Positions 48,513-58,642 are shown, counted from the stretch's first letter. The stretch is 64,000 bases of DNA from an uncultured Paraburkholderia sp. (GCA_940746715.1 CALNWN010000003.1:1-64000); one strand, 5' to 3'. Numbers and translations are program-made. Notes: generated by a model from the letters alone, not told the origin.

Positions 48513-49838
48513 ATGCTTACGCATGAAGAAAACGAATTGCTGTGCCGTGTAGAAGGCGATGTACCGATGGGCCAGTTGATGCGTCGTCGCTGGACGCCGG
48601 TATGTCTCGTCGAGGAAGTCAGCGAGCCGGACGGCGCGCCCGTAAAGGCGCACGTGTTTGGAGAGGACCTTGTCGTGTTCCGCGACACCGACGGCAACGT
48701 CGGCGTGATGGATGAATACTGTCCGCATCGGCGTGTTTCGCTGGTCTATGGCCGCAATGAAGACTGCGGTCTGCGCTGCCTCTATCACGGCTGGAAGATG
48801 GACGTGAAGGGCAACGTGATCGAAATGGTCTCCGAGCCTTCGTGCAGCGACATGACGAAGAAGGTCAAGCACAAGGCGTACGAAACGAAGGAATGGGGCG
48901 GCTTCGTATGGGCGTATATGGGGCCGCAGGATGTCATTCCCGACTTCGTGCCGCCCGCGTGGGCGCCGACCGAAGATACGCGCGTGAGCATCGCGAAGGC
49001 GATCCTGCCATGCAATTGGGCGCAGATTCTCGAAGGCGCGATCGACTCCGCGCATAGTTCCAGCCTGCATTCGTCGGACTTCGTGCCGGCGCGCGTCGGC
49101 GGAGCGGAGGCCACCTCGAAAAATTGGCTGCGTCCGTCGACCGACAAGGCGCCGCGCCTGCAGGTGCATCGCACGGAATACGGCTTTCGCTACGCCGCAT
49201 TGCGTCGTCCGATTCAGAACGCCGCCACGCACGATTACGTGCGCTCGACCGTGTTCGTCGCGCCCGCCACCGCGCTGATCCCGCCTAACAATCTGTACAA
49301 CGTCGCGAATATCAACGTACCGTGCGATGACACGAGCACCGCGTTCTACTTCATAGCGTGGGGTCATCCCGACAAGGCGCCCGAAACCGAAACGTAGCGC
49401 AAGTTTCTTGGTCAGCAGGTCGGCATCGATCTGGACTAGTTCTATCGTCCGCTGCGCAATCACGATAACCGCTTCTGGCAGGACCGGGAGGCGATGAAGT
49501 CGGGCAACTTCACCGGCATCAAGGGCTTCCCGAATCAGGACATCGCAATGTGGCTGACCATGGGCCCGATCGCGGATCGCACCGAAGAACGGCTCGGCGC
49601 GAGCGATGTCGCCGTGGTCGAATTCCGCCGCCGCATGCTCGATGCGCTGAAGGCGTTCCAGGCGGGCGAAGTGGCCATCGGCACGGGCGACAAAGCGATT
49701 CCACGCAGCGTGTGTTCCTTCCAGGCGATGGTGCCCAAAGACACGGACTGGAAGCAATACGCCGCGCATCCGGTATGGGTGGAGCGTGCCGAAGACGTGT
49801 CGCCGGAACTCGAATCGAACTATCAGGTTCAGGTGTGA
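48513..49838 (+). pseudogene. ophA2: Phthalate 4,5-dioxygenase oxygenase subunit, two in-frame TAG codons
   Basis: Rieske oxygenase of the phthalate dioxygenase class that adds O2 to phthalate. Cluster ligands are CPHRRVS..CLYHGWKMD, and the iron site is AIDSAHSSSLHSS. The reading frame is otherwise unbroken from ATG 48513 to TGA 49836-49838 but holds TAG at 49395-49397 (..ETET*RKFLGQQ) and at 49437-49439 (GIDLD*FYRPLRNHD). As read it stops at 295 residues, losing about a third of the catalytic domain. The final TGA overlaps the next ATG. Homology to the DBO1-type enzyme is by pattern. Confidence 0.9.
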
Positions 49839-50967
49839 TGGAGACGATGCGACTCGGCATCGCGGGACTCGGCCGCGCCTTTTCGCTGATGCTGCCGACC
49901 TTCTTCGCCGACGCGCGCGTGCGACTCGTCGCCGCCTGCGATCCGCGCGAGACGGCGCGCAAGCAGTTCGAAGCTGATTTCGATGCACCGACCTTCGACG
50001 ACATCGACGCGCTCGCCCGCGGGCCGGACATCGATGCGATTTACATCGCCAGCCCGCATCAGTTTCATGCGGCGCATACGCGGATCGCGGCGGCGCACGG
50101 CAAACATGTGCTTGTCGAGAAGCCGATGGCGCTGTCGCTTGCCGAATGCGACGACATGATCGACGCATGCCGCACGGCCAACGTGCATTTGATCGTCGGC
50201 CATTGTCACAGCTTCGATACGCCGTATCTGCGTACGCGTGAACTGATCGCATCGGGCGCGTTCGGCGACGTGAAGATGATTCACGCGCTCAATTTCACCG
50301 ACTATCTATATCGCCCGCGTCGGCCCGAGGAACTGAAGACGGAAGAAGGCGGTGGCGCGGTATTCAGCCAGGCGGCGCATCAGGTGGATATCGTGCGCAT
50401 GCTCGCGGGCAGCCGTGTGACCCGCATCCGCGCCGCGGTCGGCAACTGGGATGCGGGGCGTCCCACCGAAGGCGCCTATACCGGGGACGCTGTGGTTCGA
50501 GAACGGCGCGTTCGCCACACTCTCGTACAACGGCTATGCCCACTTCGACTCCGACGAATGGACCGGATGGATCGGCGAAATGGGACAGGCGCGCAGCCCG
50601 GACGAATACGGCGTGGCGCGCCGAAAGCTCTCGCAGGTAGCGTCGCGCGACGAGGAAGCACGTCTGAAGGCAGCAGGCACGTACGGCGGAAACGCCTATA
50701 CGTCTGCATCGAAAGAATCCGTTGCGCGCAGCCATCAGCACTTCGGTCCGCTGATCGTGTCGTGCGAACGCGCCGACTTGCGGCCGATGCCGGATGGCAT
50801 CGTGGTGTACGGGGATGAACGGCGCGAGCGCATCGAACTCGATGCGCCGCGCGTGCCGCGCGCCGAAGTCATCGACGAGCTGATCGGCGCCGCTGCATAA
50901 CGGCGAGTGGGCGCGCGGCACGCTCGAAATCTGTCTCGCGATGCTGCGTTCGAGCGCGCAAGCGTGA
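49838..50967 (+). pseudogene. ophB: 4,5-dihydrodihydroxyphthalate dehydrogenase (Gfo/Idh/MocA family), frameshifted
   Basis: NAD-dependent dehydrogenase that re-aromatises the phthalate dihydrodiol. ATG 49838 (in TGATG with the oxygenase stop) gives [20 protein letters not shown], then [20 protein letters not shown] and the conserved [10 protein letters not shown]. Near 50485 the frame shifts to one carrying [20 protein letters not shown], which closes at TAA 50898-50900. The natural tail ([20 protein letters not shown]) lies in a third frame ending at 50967. Two indels; assignment is supported by the neighbouring decarboxylase. Confidence 0.85.
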
Positions 50968-51005
50968 GATGTCGTCATCGGAAAAAATCATCAGGATAAT
51001 TGAAT

Positions 51006-51999
51006 ATGGCAAAGCTCAATCTTTCGATCACGGTAGGCAACTACGATCGCATGCGGCCGCTCGTCGATGGCGAAGTGCAGATCGACGGCGTCGATCCAGT
51101 TTTCATGCTTCAGGACCCGGAAGAGATCTTCTTTCGCGCCTTCCGTCATGCGGATTACGACATCTGCGAACTGTCGCTGTCTAGCTATAGCGTGAAGACG
51201 GCCGCGGGCACGAGTCCGTACATCGGCGTGCCGGTTTTTCCGTCGCGTGCGTTTCGCCATACATCGATTTATGTGCGCAACGATCGCGGTATCGAGACGC
51301 CGGCCGATCTGAAGGGAAAGCGTATCGGCGTGCCGGAGTATCAACTGACGGCCAACGTGTGGGCGCGCTTGTTTCTCCAAGAAGATCACGGACTGAAGGC
51401 ATCGGACGTGACTTGGATTCGCGGCGGCTATGAAGAGACCGGGCGTCTGGAAAAGATCAATCTCAGATTGCCCGACGACGTGCGGCTCGAAAACGCGCCT
51501 GAGGACAAGACCATTTCCGGCATGCTCGCATCCGGCGAGATCGATGCGTTGATCGGGCCGCGTGCGCCCTCGTGCTTCACGAACGGCCATCCGAACGTGA
51601 AGTATCTGTTCGACGATCCGCAGAAAGCGGCCGCCGACTGGTACGGCCGCACGAAGCTGTTTCCGATCATGCATCTGCTGGGAGTGCGGCGCTCGCTTGC
51701 GGAACAACATCCGTGGCTGCCGGGCGCGGTGGCGAAGGCCTTCGAAAAAGAGCAAGGCGATCGCGCTCGCCAAGCTGAGCGACACGTCCGCGACCAAGGT
51801 GACACTGCCTTTCGTCGAAGAGCAATTGCGCAATGCGCGCCGCCTGATGGGACACGACTTCTGGCCGTATGGCTTCGAGCCGAACCGCCATGTGCTGTCG
51901 CGCTTTCTGAAGCGGCATCACGAGGAAGGCCTGTCGAGCCGTCTGCTTCAGCCGGAGGAACTGTTTCATCCCGCGACGCTCGAGAGCTTCAAGATCTGA
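51006..51999 (+). pseudogene. ophC: 4,5-dihydroxyphthalate decarboxylase, frameshifted near the 3' end
   Basis: Converts 4,5-dihydroxyphthalate to protocatechuate. It has the periplasmic-binding-protein-like fold of the Pht5/OphC enzymes: KLNLSITVGNYDRMRPLVDG, DICELSLSSYSVKTAAGTSP, VPVFPSRAFRHTSIYVRNDR. At about 51750, in a run of A residues (VAKAFEKE), one base is gained. The proper tail (TKVTLPFVEEQLRNARRLMG, FWPYGFEPNRHVL) follows in the next frame to 51999. The first frame instead runs on into the porin gene as nonsense. This homopolymer site is a plausible sequencing error. Confidence 0.9.
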
Positions 52000-52094
52000 G
52001 CAGGTCCGGCGGCGCTTTCCGCGTCGCATTCCCGTGCGGTCGATGCGCTGTGGAGACCGGTGCATCGAACCGCGCACCAATCGCAAGTCAGACA

Positions 52095-52759
52095 ATGAAA
52101 ACAACTACGATCGCGTCGCTGATCGCGGCGGCGTGTGCCTGCGCGTCCGTGAATGCCAGCGCGCAAAATTCCGTCACGTTGTACGGGATTCTCGATGTCG
52201 GTATCGAATACGCGAATCACGTGGTGCAGGGCCAGCGGTCGGCATCGGCTGCGCGAGAGCAGTCGGGGAATCTCGCCGGATCGCGCTGGGGCTTCAAGGG
52301 CAACGAAGACCTCGGCGGCGGATTCAAGGCAGTCTTCACGCTGGAGACGGCTTCAACGTGAACAACGGCGCGCTGGGACAGGGCGGCCGTCTGTTCGGTC
52401 GCAAGGCGTTCGTCGGAATTTCGACGCCGTATGGCACGGTGACGCTCGGACGTCATCAGAATCTGTTGTACGAGGTGATGTACAAGTACGATCCGCTCAC
52501 GCTCAATCCCAGCTATTCGGCGCAGGCGATGGACACGCAACTGGTAAATCGCGCCGACAACTCCATCCGCTATGGCGTGCAGGCAGCGGGTGTGACCTTC
52601 GCTGCGCTCCATAGCAGCGGCTACGATTCGACCATTCCAGATGGCGCGAATGTCCCGGGCGCCACCAAGATCGGTCACGAGATGAGCGCCACGCTCATGT
52701 ACGATCGCGGGCCGCTCAGCGCGGGCGTAACCTACGATCAGTTGCAGGGCAGCTCCTGA
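52095..52759 (+). pseudogene. Gram-negative porin (Burkholderia OmpC-like), frameshifted and truncated
   Basis: Outer-membrane trimeric porin. The signal peptide MKTTTIASLIAAACACASVN precedes AQNSVTLYGILDVGIEYANH. The frame shifts near 52357, then NVNNGALGQGGRLFGRKAFV and GISTPYGTVTLGRHQNLLYE follow. The protein stops at 52759 (YDQLQGSS*), about 130 residues short of the roughly 370 usual, without the terminal aromatic residue. An IS110 scrap lies 370 bp on, so insertion may have removed the 3' end. Its place suggests phthalate uptake (OphP-like role). Confidence 0.8.
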
Positions 52760-53129
52760 GGAGGCAGCCGTTTGCAGGTTTGCCGGTTGACTGGCCGTAC
52801 ACGGACGCCCCCAGTTTGCCAAGCTTTCATTCGATGACAGCAAGAGAGGAAGATTGCATCCGTACATTCGGACTTTTAACGCGAGACGCATTTGCTCGCT
52901 GTCCCTAATGGGATGTGCTGGTTGGCGCCTCGATCGCTTTCACGCACTCTGGGTGCCTCGGCCAGTGCGAGCTGTGCCAACCACGGTCTTACCTGCTTTG
53001 CCATCACTTCGTGGCTGCCTAGCAATCGGTGGTGTGATCCTATCCTGACAAGGCCTGTCTTGAGTGCCCGGGCTGGCTATACGGCTGCGGAATCAGGCGT
53101 GTAGCCAGCTCGCAACTGTCGGTCGTGGA
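52760..53129. other. Stretch between the porin remnant and the IS110 scrap
   Basis: About 370 bases without a recognisable gene. Part is likely the non-coding right flank of the IS110-type element, because the transposase fragment reads leftward towards it. I could not place an element end. Confidence 0.35.
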
Positions 53130-53433
53130 CTATAGCAGAGCCCAAACGATTTGAGCTGTCTTGTTCGCCTGCGCGACTGCTATGACATTTGCGTTTCGAC
53201 GCGTGGTCAACTTGGCCAACCAACTGTCTGGGTCGTTCCTTTGCGTCGCTCGGTAAATGACCGATCGCGCTCCATGCATGAGTAGGGTTCGAAGGTACGC
53301 ATCGCCTCGCTTACTCATGCCAAGCAGCTTTGCCTTACCACTGCTCGAATGCTGTCGCGGTACAAGTCCCAACCACGCGGCTGATTCGAAGCGCATGGTA
53401 TTGGCCGGCGGAGAGCGTCGGTCTCGCTCGGGC
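53130..53433 (-). mobile_element. IS110-family transposase, C-terminal scrap
   Basis: The minus strand encodes AWLGLVPRQHSSSGKAKLLG, MSKRGDAYLRTLLMHGARSV and TTRRNANVIAVAQANKTAQIVWALL (in parts), the C-terminal Transposase_20 region of IS110 elements, which carries the catalytic Ser region in the RGDxYLRxLLxHGAR block. The N-terminal DEDD domain is absent. The left boundary lies near 53400-53433, directly at the end of the IclR gene. It is a dead fragment, evidence of past insertion and deletion here. Confidence 0.8.
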
Positions 53434-54220
53434 TCATCCCTTGCCCAGAGGTGGCCGGCTTGGAAATCCAGCCATGTTGCTCAACTGGGCTAGTTCATTG
53501 GCGGCCTCGCGCAGCAGTTCCGAGTACTCGTGAATCTTTTTCTGCCGTCAGCCGCTTGCGCGGACCGGCCAAGCTGATGACGCCGACGCAACGCGAGCCG
53601 CTGACCACGGGTGCCGCGACCGCCGACATTCTCGGCGCAAAAACCTCATCGATCATCGCGTAGCCGCGCACACGCGCGGCGTGCAGGAAACCGAGCAATG
53701 CCTTGAGCGTGGTCGGGGCGTTGGGGCCGAACTCATTCGGCTGACCAAAGCCCTGCTTCAGGACGAGCGCAGCCGCCTGTTCGTCGGACATGGTCATGAG
53801 CCATGCGTGTCCGGTCGATGTGCATGAAAGCCGTGCGGCCTGCCCCATGTCCGGATCGTAACGAAAGCCAGTGCGCTGGCCATCCGCCTTTCCCACCCAG
53901 ATGATCGCCTCACCATCCAACAGCGACAGTCGCGCCAGTTCGCCGGTGTGCGCGGCGACGCGTTCGATGATCGGCTGGGCAATATCCGCGATGCCGGTCA
54001 AGCTCAGGAATTCCAAGCCGTTCGACGTCATGCGCATCGTCAGGATGTAGCGGCTGTGGTCGACCAGTTGCCTGACGTAGCCGCTCTCGACGAGTTCTGC
54101 AAGGACGCGATGGCACGAACTGCGTGGCATGCCCAGCGCATCTGCGATCTCGACCAGCCCCGCGCCTTCGCCTTGCGACGCGAGGAAATCGAGCATTCTC
54201 AGGCCGTTCTTGAGCGACAT
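53434..54220 (-). pseudogene. IclR-family regulator, C-terminally frameshifted
   Basis: IclR regulator divergent from the MHS transporter at 54348. ATG 54220 begins MSLKNGLRMLDFLASQGEGA with the HTH IADALGMPRSSCHRVLAELV, and the effector domain runs to SGSRCVGVISLAGPRKRLTA. Near 53538 the frame shifts: as read it ends at 53495 with KDSRVLGTAARGRQ. The expected helix (IHEYSELLREAANELAQLSN) is in the other frame and ends at 53434, next to the IS110 scrap. An ATG at 54349 is in frame but overlaps the divergent gene start. Confidence 0.8.
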
Positions 54221-54347
54221 TGTTCGACGATTTTCGTGATATGAAATGCAGTTCCGGTGCGGAACGCCCCACCTTCGCAGCGAAAACGATAGCACCTGTT
54301 CGTCGAGAGAAGCGAACGTCACACATACCGAAATCCAGGAGACACCC

Positions 54348-55689
54348 ATGTCAGTTACCGCTGACCCGAACTTGGCCGCGGGCGAACGCTCCGCGCAGGC
54401 TCATCTGATGGCGCGTCGCGCGGTGGCTGGCGCCACCGTCGGCACGGCGCTGGAGTGGTTCGACTTCGCGCTGTACGGCGTCGTCGCGGCCACCATCTTT
54501 CCGAAGCTGTTTTTCCCCTCGCTCGATCCGCCCGCGTCGCTACTCGCGTCGCCAGCGAACTTCTGGGCGGGGCTCGCCGCACGTCCGCTCGGCGCGGTGA
54601 TCTGCGGCATGCTCGGCGACCGCTGGGGACGGCGAACCTGATGCTCGTCACGGTTTCGGTGATGGGCGCGTCGTCGTTCCTGATGGGCCTGCTGCCCACG
54701 TATCAGCAAGTCGGCATTCTTGCGCCGACCTTGCTGGTTTCGCTGCGCATCATTCAGGGTTTCGCGCTCGGCGGAGAATCGACGGGCGCGCAACTGATGG
54801 CAGTCGAACACGCGGCCGCAACGAAACGCGGGTTGTATTCGGGCCTGCTTGGCATCTGCTCGCCGCTCAGCCAGATCCTCGCCAATTTCGCCCTCTTTGC
54901 GCTGTCTGCTCTGCTTTCGGCCGATGACTTCGAATCGTTCGGATGGCGAATCCCGTTCCTCGCCAGTTTTGTGCTCGTGCTGCTCGGTATTTATATCCGC
55001 ATGAAGGTCAGCGAGACGCCGGCCTTCGAGGCGCTGAAAAAGAAAGGCGAAGGCGCACGCGCCGCCAATCCGCTCGGCGTCGTCTTCAAGTTTCACTGGC
55101 GGACCGCGCTGCGTCTGACGCTGTTCTTCTGCGGCCCGGCTGCGCTGTTCTACCTGATCGTGGTCTTCTCGCTGAGCTATCTCACGAAGAACCTCGGCGT
55201 GCCCAAGCAGACCGGCTTCATGCTGTTGATGGTGGCCAACGTCTGCGCCATCGTGGGTGCGCTCGCGGGCAGCTATCTGAGCGACCGGATCGGGCGTAAA
55301 CGCGCGCTGATGATCGGCTCGTTCTGCACGCTGGTCTGCTGCCTGATCTATTTTCCGATCCTCAACCAGCACTCGGTCGCCATGACGATGGCCGTGATGG
55401 GCGCATTCCTCGGCTTCACGCAGTTCCAGAGCGGCATCCAGCCGTGTGGTTCGCCGAATCCTTCCCGACCGAAGCGCGCTACACCGGGTCCGCACTGTCG
55501 TACTCGGGAGCCAACCTGCTCACCGGCGGGCCGATGCCGATCGTCGCGGTGGCCCTGCTCGATGCCTTTCATGGTTCACCGTGGGCCATCGTCGCTGTCT
55601 GCGGCTCGCTGAACCTGCTCTCCTTCCTCATGATCGCGACTTCGCGGGAAACGAAAGACACGGCCCTCGAACGTAGCGCTACACATTGA
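54348..55689 (+). pseudogene. Metabolite:proton symporter (MHS family MFS), two frameshifts
   Basis: A twelve-helix transporter of the ProP/ShiA/KgtP type. The start ATG 54348 follows CCAGGAG. The family opening GTALEWFDFALYGVVAATIF and CGMLGDRWGRR are intact, then the frame shifts near 54635 with apparent loss of the rest of the signature loop. The next frame carries SLRIIQGFALGGESTGAQLM to GFTQFQSGIQP and shifts again near 55438, before VWFAESFPTEARYTGSALSY. It ends four bases before the dehydroquinase gene, so shikimate/quinate-type import is a reasonable guess. Confidence 0.8.
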
Positions 55690-55693
55690 AACC

Positions 55694-56140
55694 ATGACTC
55701 GCAAACTCTACATCCTCAATGGCTCCAACCTGAACATGCTGGGCGTACGGGAGCCGCACATTTACGGCCATACGACGCTGAAGGACATCGAACAGAACTG
55801 TCTTGCGCTGGCCGAAGATCTCAAGTTCGAGTGCGTGTTCCGTCAGACCAACAGCGAAAGCCAGTTGATCGACTGGATTCAGGAGGCATTCCTGCAGGAC
55901 GCCGCGCTGATCATCAACCCGGCCGGCTTTTCGTTCGGCCGAATTCCTGTGCTCGATGCCGTCAAGCTGATCCGCCGGCCGGTGGTGGAAGTGCATATCA
56001 CGAACATCCACCGGCGCTCCGAGGAATACCGTCACTCGACAATCTCGGTTACCGCTACCGCGGTTATCTGCGGGGCGGGTGCGAACGGCTACTTGCTGTC
56101 GATCCGCGCGGTGGACGATCTTTGGGGTAATCAAAGTTGA
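55694..56140 (+). CDS. aroQ: Type II 3-dehydroquinate dehydratase, variant active site
   Basis: A 148-residue dodecameric dehydroquinase converting 3-dehydroquinate to 3-dehydroshikimate. The Asn/Arg/Tyr loop is LNGSNLNMLGVREPHIYG. VVEVHITNIHRRSEEYRHS carries the Glu, His and Arg of the site. The loop that in standard enzymes reads NAGGLTHTSVALRDA here reads NPAGFSFGRIPVLDA, so the usual His of THTS is replaced. It follows an MHS transporter and IclR, suggesting a catabolic (quinate/shikimate to protocatechuate) paralog rather than the aromatic biosynthesis copy. Intact; a strong terminator follows. Confidence 0.9.
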   Translation: MTRKLYILNGSNLNMLGVREPHIYGHTTLKDIEQNCLALAEDLKFECVFRQTNSESQLIDWIQEAFLQDAALIINPAGFSFGRIPVLDAVKLIRRPVVEVHITNIHRRSEEYRHSTISVTATAVICGAGANGYLLSIRAVDDLWGNQS

Positions 56141-56164
56141 CCCTGCCGCCCGATTTATCGAGCA

Positions 56165-56190
56165 AGCGGGCTCCGCGCGGAGCCCGCTTT
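56165..56190 (+). terminator. Rho-independent terminator after aroQ
   Basis: Perfect self-complementary AGCGGGCTCCGC / GCGGAGCCCGCT at 56165-56188 followed by TTT. With a four-base loop the stem is 10 bp. It lies 25 bases after the aroQ stop codon. Confidence 0.8.
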
Positions 56191-56635
56191 CGGCAAGATA
56201 CGCGCGCTGAACATCGGGCTGGTTTCGGGTTGGAAGAGCCGTTCGAGTGAGGGCTTCATGGCTCGGGCGAGCGGCCGGAACTGGCCGATTGGGTGAGGTC
56301 GCCAACGGCCGCTTAGCGGCACTCCAGTTCGCAGAACCAGAATGTGGCTGAGTGACCGGTTCGGAGAGGTTATCTGACTGGAGTGGGGCGCGTGCCGCCG
56401 GCCGCCCTTTGCAAGCTGCGTTAGCTGGATATGCGATTCAATTGAGGCGCCGAGCGGCCATGAAGCGTCATTCGCCGACTGCGCTGACTGGTCTCTCGGG
56501 CGGCGGCTTCGCCGCGCATAACGGCCGTTCAAAGGGTTTTGCCATCTCGGCCCTGGCACTTATGGCGTTCAGCTACGCGTTTGCGCACAGCCAGAAACGG
56601 GCCAGCAAAGCTTGAAGCATCACCCCTGTTCCATG
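56191..56635. other. Gene-free stretch between convergent genes
   Basis: About 445 bases. No protein frame is convincing. It contains words such as AACGGCCGTTCAAAGG and ACGGCCGCTTAGCGG, similar to words in other gene-free stretches of this window (near 6520 and 20360), so it may be a diverged dispersed non-coding repeat. Confidence 0.35.
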
Positions 56636-57623
56636 TCAGGACATCTCAATACCGAGCGTCGTGATAAGGCGCTCGCGCCGTTCGAGCGCCTGCAGCGAGC
56701 GCTTTCCGAGATGCGCCGCGACGACATTCAGCAGGCCCTCGCAAAACACCAGATATGCACCCATGCTGTTGCTGAAGAAGCTGCTATCGTGTGGAACCAG
56801 GAACGCATGACGCGCGGGCGGCACGAGCGGCGAGGCCAGAGTATCGGTGATCGCGATGACATCCAGCCCGGCTTCCTTCGCGGCGATCGCAGCATCGGCG
56901 ACGCTGCGCGTATAGGGCGCGACGCTCGTGACGAGAACGACATCGCCGGGCTCCAACTGCGCGAGCCCTTCCGCGACGCTGCGCGAGCCCTTCCGCGACG
57001 CCGAGCCCCTGTGCATCGAGCAGGCCGACGTCCGTGCGGATCATGCCAAGGCCGTAGCAGACGAAACTCGCAAGCGCGCTGAACTGGCGCAGGCCATGAA
57101 CCCGTACGCGCTTCGCATCAGCGATGAGGCGCGCGGCGCCGCGCAAGTCGACGGGCGATAGTTGCGCGATGAAGCCTTCCACATTGCCGATCGATTCACG
57201 TGCGAGATTCACGACCATGTCAACTTCGGGCGCGGCATCGTGGGCGTGCGTCCTGCTGCTCGCGACAAGCCGCTCCGCCTGCTGGCTATAAAAATGCCGA
57301 TGACGCTCGGCGAGGCTGTCGCGAAACACGCTCTGAAAATCCGCGAAGCCCGCATAGCCGAGCTTCGTGGACAGGCGCGTGACCGTAGACGCATTAACAT
57401 CGAGCGATGCGGCGAGATCAGTGATCGTGCGCACCGCCAATTCTTCGGGGCGTTCCAGTAACTTTCCGAGCACGGTGCGCGCCTTGCTGCCGAGCGAGAC
57501 CTCCGCCTCGTCGCGACCGATGCGTATCGCGAGTTCGCGCAAGCCGTCGACGCTGCGCGGCGGCACTTGCGTGCCCGCTTCAGCTTTGCTCGCGTGACGC
57601 CTCTTCTGTTTGCCTGTGTCCAT
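56636..57623 (-). pseudogene. RpiR-family regulator inactivated by a 22-bp tandem duplication
   Basis: An RpiR/MurR regulator with an N-terminal HTH (ELAVRTITDLAASLDVNAST, VTRLSTKLGYAGFADF) and a C-terminal SIS sugar-isomerase domain. From ATG 57623 the protein is normal to GLGVAEGLAQ. There an exact 22-bp duplication (56957-56978 and 56979-57000) shifts the frame. The SIS domain continues in another frame (LEPGDVVLVTSVAPYTRSVA, IAITDTLASPLVPPARHAFL) to 56636. Removing one repeat copy restores a single reading frame. It overlaps the 3' end of the C45 peptidase gene by 44 bp; both are transcribed leftward. Confidence 0.85.
56957..57000. repeat. Perfect 22-bp tandem duplication inside the RpiR gene
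   Basis: Two adjacent identical copies, 56957-56978 and 56979-57000, each beginning CTGCGCGAGCCC and ending CCGCGACG. Twenty-two is not a multiple of three, so the duplication shifts the frame of the host gene. Confidence 0.95.
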
Positions 57624-58621
57624 TGATCATCCAGTACCGGGCGGGCTGCCCGGGATGTTCGTGAACCCGCCATTCTATGTGAGATGGACGAATGGCAATG
57701 TCGGCGGTGGCGAGGGTGTTTTCATCGTCAGGATCGTCCGGATGCGTGCGATGAATCGGCAGTGCGGGATCTTCATGATCGGCGAGGATCGCGAGAGAAT
57801 CGATTGCTTCGCCGGATGCGAGCATCGCTTCGCCCCGTGCCTGCCGATGGCGCGACGAATCCGTGATGATCTGCGAGAAGCCGTGCATCGAAGGATGAAT
57901 CGCGTGGTTCGCACGCAGGGACGGCGCTTTCACTTCGACGACAGAGCAGTCGTGCGCGCTGAATTCGACGCTTAGCAGCGCGGGACTGCTGCAAGCGCCG
58001 AGCGTCAGATGAAAGCCGCCCGCACGCGGATTGTCACGCACGATGGACACGGCTTCATCGAGATCGACCGCGTCGAGAATCGCGCGTGTGAGCACCATGC
58101 GCGGCACGCCCGCGACGACTTCGCGCTGGCGCAGATTGTTCACAGTCACAGCAAGACCGCCGTTCGTGACGGCGAACGTATGTCCCGGCAGCGAGGCCGG
58201 ATAAACGAAGGCCGCGAAACCCGCGTTTCCTTGGACCCTGCATTCGGCGATCGCGCAATGCCCCGCGAAGCCGGGAAGACCGTTTTCGTTATGGCTGATG
58301 CGCCGCGCATCCGTGCCAGGAAGCTGCACAGTTGTGCAGCCATCGGGCGACATCGCCGCGGCAGTTCCAGAGAAAGACGTCCTCGAACGGCAGGCCGAGA
58401 CCAATGGCCAGACCGCCGAGCTCGTCCCACACGCGCGGAAAGCGCTCGCGCACGAGCGACGCCATCGTCTTCGAGGTGTCGCTGCCGCGCCATTGCATGA
58501 CCGTTTGCCATGCACGGGTCTTCAATAAATACGCGTGCGTTGCGTGCGTGCCGGACCGGCCGAGTGCTTCGCCCACCTCGCGCGGGGAACCGGAGATTTC
58601 TATAAAGCCGAGTGCTGCCAT
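57580..58621 (-). pseudogene. C45-family peptidase (acyltransferase-like Ntn hydrolase), frameshifted
   Basis: A protein of the acyl-CoA:6-aminopenicillanate acyltransferase (C45) group, self-cleaving N-terminal nucleophile hydrolases. From ATG 58621 the pro-region is read (FIEISGSPREVGEALGR, RFPRVWDELGGLAIGLGLPF) to WNCRGDVARW. The frame then shifts near 58350, and the segment starting at the nucleophile Cys (DGCTTVQLPGTDARRISHNE) continues in another frame (FAVTNGGLAVTVNNLRQREV) to 57580. It lies 21 bp after an amino-acid ABC operon read the same way, so it probably hydrolysed an imported acyl or peptide compound. Confidence 0.8.
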
Positions 58622-58642
58622 ATTCGAGGTGTTTCGTGAAAG

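Noticed and set aside
49395..49439. Selenocysteine, pyrrolysine or programmed readthrough at the many in-frame stops
   Set aside because: The stops are of all three types (TAA, TAG, TGA), lie in unrelated genes, and coexist with frameshifts and deletions. Decay is simpler. Amber suppression is kept only as a test in the findings.
48441..50252. A 603-codon open frame on the minus strand across the phthalate dioxygenase and dehydrogenase genes
   Set aside because: It is Arg/His-rich, lacks any family pattern and mirrors the codon structure of real plus-strand genes with clear motifs; it is a GC-driven shadow frame.
51000..52361. A 453-codon frame that seems to fuse the decarboxylase to the porin
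   Set aside because: The middle section is frameshifted nonsense. The decarboxylase tail and the porin start (signal peptide at 52095) show two separate genes.
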